From Syntrophotalea acetylenivorans (GTDB lineage: Bacteria; Desulfobacterota; Desulfuromonadia; Desulfuromonadales; Syntrophotaleaceae): a stretch of DNA of 64,000 nucleotides. The stretch lies in contig NZ_CP015519.1 of assembly GCF_001887775.1 (NCBI RefSeq), positions 3,098,001 to 3,162,000 of the forward strand. The letters are read 5' to 3'. This document shows positions 61,016-64,000 of this stretch, in pieces. The notes under the pieces were generated by a model. The model worked only from the letters and a program-made list of their open reading frames with translations, made no database searches and was not told the origin of the DNA. The stretch's first letter is position 1; every line of letters begins with the position of its first letter. The position numbers were made by a program, and so were the translations under genes.

Positions 61016-61413
61016 AACCCCAACCCCATATCTCACGCAAAGCCGCAAAGCCGCCAAGAGAATCAAAACCTGATTTTCAGGGTTTGCTTTGCGCCTTTGC
61101 GTCTTGAGAGAGCGAAGCGAACGGGCGTGAGGCCGCTTTTCAGGGTTTGCAAACGCTAGCCGAATTCAATCGCCAAACCGATCGTGCCATTGGTTGCAAA
61201 TCGTTACCGCTCTAACCCCCAACCCTATATCTTACGCAAAGCCGCAAAGCCGCCAAGAGAATCAAAACCTGATTTTCAGGGTTTGCTTTGCGCTTTTGCG
61301 TCTTGAGAGAGCGAAGCGAACAGGCGTGAGTTCGCTTTTCAGAAGTTCTAAATTCAATCCGGATTCAACCGCCGAATCGTTCGTGCCATTTGTCGAAAAT
61401 CACTACCTTGTCC
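61016..61413. repeat. Tandem duplication containing family A repeat copies 2 and 3
   Basis: Two direct copies of about 197 bases (61016-61211 and 61212-61413) each hold one family A palindrome (61031-61131 and 61229-61330). Each ends with a version of the 3' end of the HD-domain gene, on the minus strand. The first copy ends with the degenerate 13-codon sequence WHDRFGD before a stop; the true gene ends WHERFGG. Confidence 0.85.
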
Positions 61414-61910
61414 TCACCGTGGCGGGCCAGGGAATTACGGACTTTATCAACGCTGCGCTCGAAGCCGAGTTTGGCCGGGTTTTTGGAAAAAAACAGGTCC
61501 GCGTAGGCGACGATCCGCTCCTCCAGGCTTAGGGGCAGCATATCCCGTACCGGCAAAGGTAGTTTCTGACGCACAATCTCTTCAGCGCTTAAACCGACAC
61601 CGATGTGTCGCTCGCATACCAGTGCATGGCGTGGCAGGCCTTCGGCGTCGAGGAGTTCCCGTCCCTTGATGCCATGGCAGAGATAGGGCAGTGTTCCCTT
61701 GCATCCGAGCAGGGGGGCGGCGGTGAAAAGAATGCCGATGTCGTGCAACAGGGCCGCTTCGCGGACGAAATCCGTATCAACGGCGGTTTTCGGCATTCGG
61801 TTGGCGATGATAACCGCTTTTTCGGCGACTTGCTCGCTGTGTTGCAACAAAATGCGATGGGTGGTGCTTCCCGGTGGATAATGTTTTTCTATCAGTGCAA
61901 TGGGGTTCAC
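61365..61910 (-). CDS. HD-domain (HDIG) phosphohydrolase
   Basis: The 181-residue protein has one HD domain: His in HRILLQHSEQVA, the HD pair in LLHDIG, His in CHGIKG and a downstream Asp in YADLFFSK. This metal-dependent phosphohydrolase family acts on nucleotides or cyclic dinucleotides; substrate is unknown here. The gene ends inside the tandem repeat region. Confidence 0.85.
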   Translation of the reverse strand: MNPIALIEKHYPPGSTTHRILLQHSEQVAEKAVIIANRMPKTAVDTDFVREAALLHDIGILFTAAPLLGCKGTLPYLCHGIKGRELLDAEGLPRHALVCERHIGVGLSAEEIVRQKLPLPVRDMLPLSLEERIVAYADLFFSKNPAKLGFERSVDKVRNSLARHGEDKVVIFDKWHERFGG

Positions 61911-62085
61911 AGGAATAAAGCATTTCCGTTTTAGTAGGGTGTGAAGTTTATGGTCTCTTTTTTTTATAATATATTTCAGCCGGTTAAGGCCAGCTAAAAT
62001 ATGTTCAGATGTTGGATAGGTATGGTGACCTGTTGCAGATGTTCTATACTCTGAACAAGGGTTTACATCTTTGAAGGGGGCGATT

Positions 62086-63312
62086 ATGGAGCAGCAAGTT
62101 GTTTTGCGAGGCCATTTGATCGATGACCAGATTTTGTCCCGGGTGCTGGACGCTATCGGTAGCCTCGGGGCTGAACACGAGATTGAAAAGCTCTCGGTCG
62201 GTCGTACCCGCCAGGATTGCAGCGAGGTGTTGTTGAGAATAACCGCACCGACCAGTGAAGTTTTGGCTGAAGTGCTGGAACGTATCGCTGTTTTAGGGGC
62301 TGAGCCTGTTGAGTTTCTTCCTGCCCGGTTACAACCCGCTCCCGGCGACGGTGTTTTGCCGAAGCATTTTTATGCTACCACCAATTTGCCGACGAAAGTT
62401 CTGGTTGCCGGACACTGGCTGTCTGTGACCGAAGAAGAGATGGATCTGGCCCTGGTGGTTTCTCCTGAACTGGATCGGGTCAGGGCGCTACCCATGACTG
62501 CGGTAAAGGCGGGCGATCAGGTCGTGGTTGGCGAACAAGGAGTGCGGGTCAGTTATCCTCCCCGGGTATCGGGGGAGCACAGTTTTCGCTTTATGAGCAG
62601 CAGTGTTTCGGCCGAAAAGCCCAAGAGTCCTTTGCTTCAGCAGGTCGTTGCCGCGGTTCGTCGCATCAAGCAGGCGAATAAAAAGGTTTTGTTGGTCGGA
62701 GGCCCAGCCATCGTTCATACCGGAGCCGGACCGCTCCTCGAGGAACTGATTCGCCAGGGGTGGGTCGACGTTCTGTTTGCCGGTAACGCCCTGGCGGCCC
62801 ACGATATTGAGCAGGCGCTGTTCGGTACCTCTCTGGGAGTGCCGGTGTGCGGTGACCGGCCAAGCCGATCGGGCCATGCTCATCATCTATGGGCTATCAA
62901 TTCCATTCGAGAGGCCGGATCCATTAAGGGGGCTGTTACCTCCGGTGTCCTCAATCGGGGCATCATGCACGCCTGTGTTACCCATCAAATCCCCTTTGTA
63001 CTGGCCGGTTCCATTCGGGACGACGGGCCGCTGCCGGAGGTCGTCACCGATGTGCTGGTGGCTCAAGAGGCGATGCGCCAACAATTATCCGGGGTCGGTC
63101 TGGCTTTTATGATCGGCACCACATTGCACGCTATTGCTACCGGCAACCTGCTGCCTGCCCGGGTCTTTACCGTCTGTGTTGACATCAATCCGGGAGTGGT
63201 GACGAAGCTGCACGACCGTGGCAGTCGTCAGTCTCTGGGCATCGTTATGGATGCTGCTTCCTTTCTCGAACAGTTGGCTCGAGGGTTGGAAGTTGAAATC
63301 AGTAACGAGTGA
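62086..63312 (+). CDS. LOR/SDH-type ornithine cyclodeaminase-like protein (TIGR00300 family)
   Basis: The 408-residue protein has an N-terminal LOR/SDH domain (LRGHLIDDQILSRVLD, then VGRTRQDCSEVLLRI). Its C-terminal Rossmann-like domain has GNALAAHDIE, GHAHHLWAINSIR, FVLAGSIRDDGPLPE and CVDINPGVVTKLHDRGS. This is the pattern of the ArgZ/AgrE cyclodeaminase part, so conversion of ornithine to proline is the best guess. It lacks the N-terminal arginine dihydrolase domain of ArgZ. The ATG at 62086 follows AAGGGGG; the TTG 15 bases upstream is unlikely. No arginine genes are adjacent. Confidence 0.85.
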   Translation: MEQQVVLRGHLIDDQILSRVLDAIGSLGAEHEIEKLSVGRTRQDCSEVLLRITAPTSEVLAEVLERIAVLGAEPVEFLPARLQPAPGDGVLPKHFYATTNLPTKVLVAGHWLSVTEEEMDLALVVSPELDRVRALPMTAVKAGDQVVVGEQGVRVSYPPRVSGEHSFRFMSSSVSAEKPKSPLLQQVVAAVRRIKQANKKVLLVGGPAIVHTGAGPLLEELIRQGWVDVLFAGNALAAHDIEQALFGTSLGVPVCGDRPSRSGHAHHLWAINSIREAGSIKGAVTSGVLNRGIMHACVTHQIPFVLAGSIRDDGPLPEVVTDVLVAQEAMRQQLSGVGLAFMIGTTLHAIATGNLLPARVFTVCVDINPGVVTKLHDRGSRQSLGIVMDAASFLEQLARGLEVEISNE

Positions 63313-63344
63313 TGAGTGATGGGGCTTGAATCTGAAATCAGCCA

Positions 63345-64000
63345 CTAACCACCGTCCACGTTCGTGGAGGTGTTCGGCAGAGTATTCAAAAACAACCACG
63401 CCCCAGGTAGCAGCGCTACGGCGAACAGTACCGCCATTACGCCAAAGGTAGGACGCAAACCGAGGTGGTCGGCGGCTAGTCCCACCAGGGGGCCTGTCGC
63501 AACGAACAGAATGCGAAAGGCCAGGCTGTGCAAAGACAGGATGCTGGCGCGGTTGCTGCGGCTACTGGCTTTTTGCAGGTGGTTGCGCATGATGGGGCCC
63601 TGCAGGCCGCGCATGGCTGTGAGCAGGTAATAGAAAAGGAAGCTCCACACTCCGGCAGTCAGTCCCAATCCCGCATAACCGGTGATAATCAGGACGATGA
63701 ACAAGGCAATACTGCCGCGGTGCCCCCAGGCGAAATGCAAACGTTGGCTGATCAGCGAACAGAGGGCGATGGTCAGGTTGGCCCCCGCCCACACCGGTCC
63801 GAACCAGGCGAGGGGTACTCCGGTCTGTTGCATGTAGGGTTGAATCAGCCATACGGTATAGAAAGAGGCGATGCCGAGCACGGTGCCGAACAGGATCGTG
63901 GCCCGGACGTGACGGCTCTCCAGAAAGGCGTAGCGGCAGGTGTGCAGCGCTTCCATCAAGTGAGAATGGATGGCCGGTTCGGCTTCTGTCTCCGGTTCGA
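63345..64000 (-). CDS. MFS transporter, C-terminal part (cut by window edge)
   Basis: The frame is open to the right edge, and the visible 218 residues are the C-terminal half of a major facilitator protein. Six hydrophobic segments are seen, with a typical pattern of small residues and short charged loops (YAGLGLTAGVW, AMRGLQGPIMRNHL). The N-terminal six helices lie outside the window. The transported substrate is unknown. The gene is convergent with the cyclodeaminase-like gene. Confidence 0.85.
   Translation of the reverse strand, partial: EPETEAEPAIHSHLMEALHTCRYAFLESRHVRATILFGTVLGIASFYTVWLIQPYMQQTGVPLAWFGPVWAGANLTIALCSLISQRLHFAWGHRGSIALFIVLIITGYAGLGLTAGVWSFLFYYLLTAMRGLQGPIMRNHLQKASSRSNRASILSLHSLAFRILFVATGPLVGLAADHLGLRPTFGVMAVLFAVALLPGAWLFLNTLPNTSTNVDGG

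Noticed and set aside
61016-61413. Possible CRISPR array
   Set aside because: There are only two long imperfect direct copies with inner palindromes, no short regular repeats or spacers, and no cas genes.

Overview
The window looks like a chromosome segment from a delta-type proteobacterium close to Desulfuromonadales (Geobacter/Pelobacter/Desulfuromonas-like). The evidence is a complete canonical dcw cluster with a PASTA-bearing FtsI, a MurE with the meso-diaminopimelate motif, a two-domain glutamine-dependent NAD synthetase, GatCAB, an AcnB-type aconitase, a DtxR-fused metal permease and a moderately high GC content. This placement is inference from gene content; no rRNA or tRNA was seen.

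Layout. (1) 1-1.9 kb is accessory DNA: the end of a coiled-coil protein, a decayed integron-type integrase in the same orientation as its cassettes, attC-like sites, one cassette with an Nmad2-like gene, and the 5' stump of an IS3-family element. (2) 1.9-5.7 kb (minus strand) is a TroABC/ZnuABC-like metal import operon whose permease carries a C-terminal DtxR-like domain. (3) 5.9-13.2 kb is housekeeping: YraN, NadE, RsmI, acylphosphatase, LigA and a CNNM/CorC-type membrane protein. (4) 13.4-31.9 kb is the division and cell-wall cluster mraZ-rsmH-ftsL-ftsI-murE-murF-mraY-murD-ftsW-murG-murC-murB-ddl-ftsQ-ftsA-ftsZ. It has a clear sigma70 promoter and MraZ box in front, a strong terminator behind, and one dispersed repeat between murB and ddl.

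(5) 32-46.7 kb is mixed: a radical SAM protein, thiol peroxidase, a DeCLIC-like pentameric ligand-gated ion channel with a duplicated N-terminal domain, a SYLF protein, a PfkB-family kinase, malic enzyme, a HAD phosphatase, OtsB, an M23 peptidase and a TraB/GumN-like protein. (6) 46.8-54.7 kb (minus strand) holds glnE-mtnA and gatC-gatA-gatB. (7) 54.9-64 kb holds an MshEN plus receiver-domain protein whose phosphoacceptor Asp is Glu, an OmpA-type lipoprotein, acnB, an intact IS3-family element inserted between acnB and its terminator, tandem intergenic repeats, an HD-domain protein, a LOR/SDH ornithine-cyclodeaminase-like enzyme and the end of an MFS transporter.

Four otherwise good genes (metal ABC ATPase, HAD phosphatase, TraB/GumN protein, acnB) each carry one frameshift. 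Each is repaired by adding exactly one G or C to a G/C run. This points to a systematic homopolymer undercall in the assembly rather than four independent gene losses, though it must be checked on reads. The most biologically interesting items are the DeCLIC-like channel, the MshEN-receiver protein, the same-orientation integron remnant with its Nmad2 cassette, and the three families of structured dispersed repeats.
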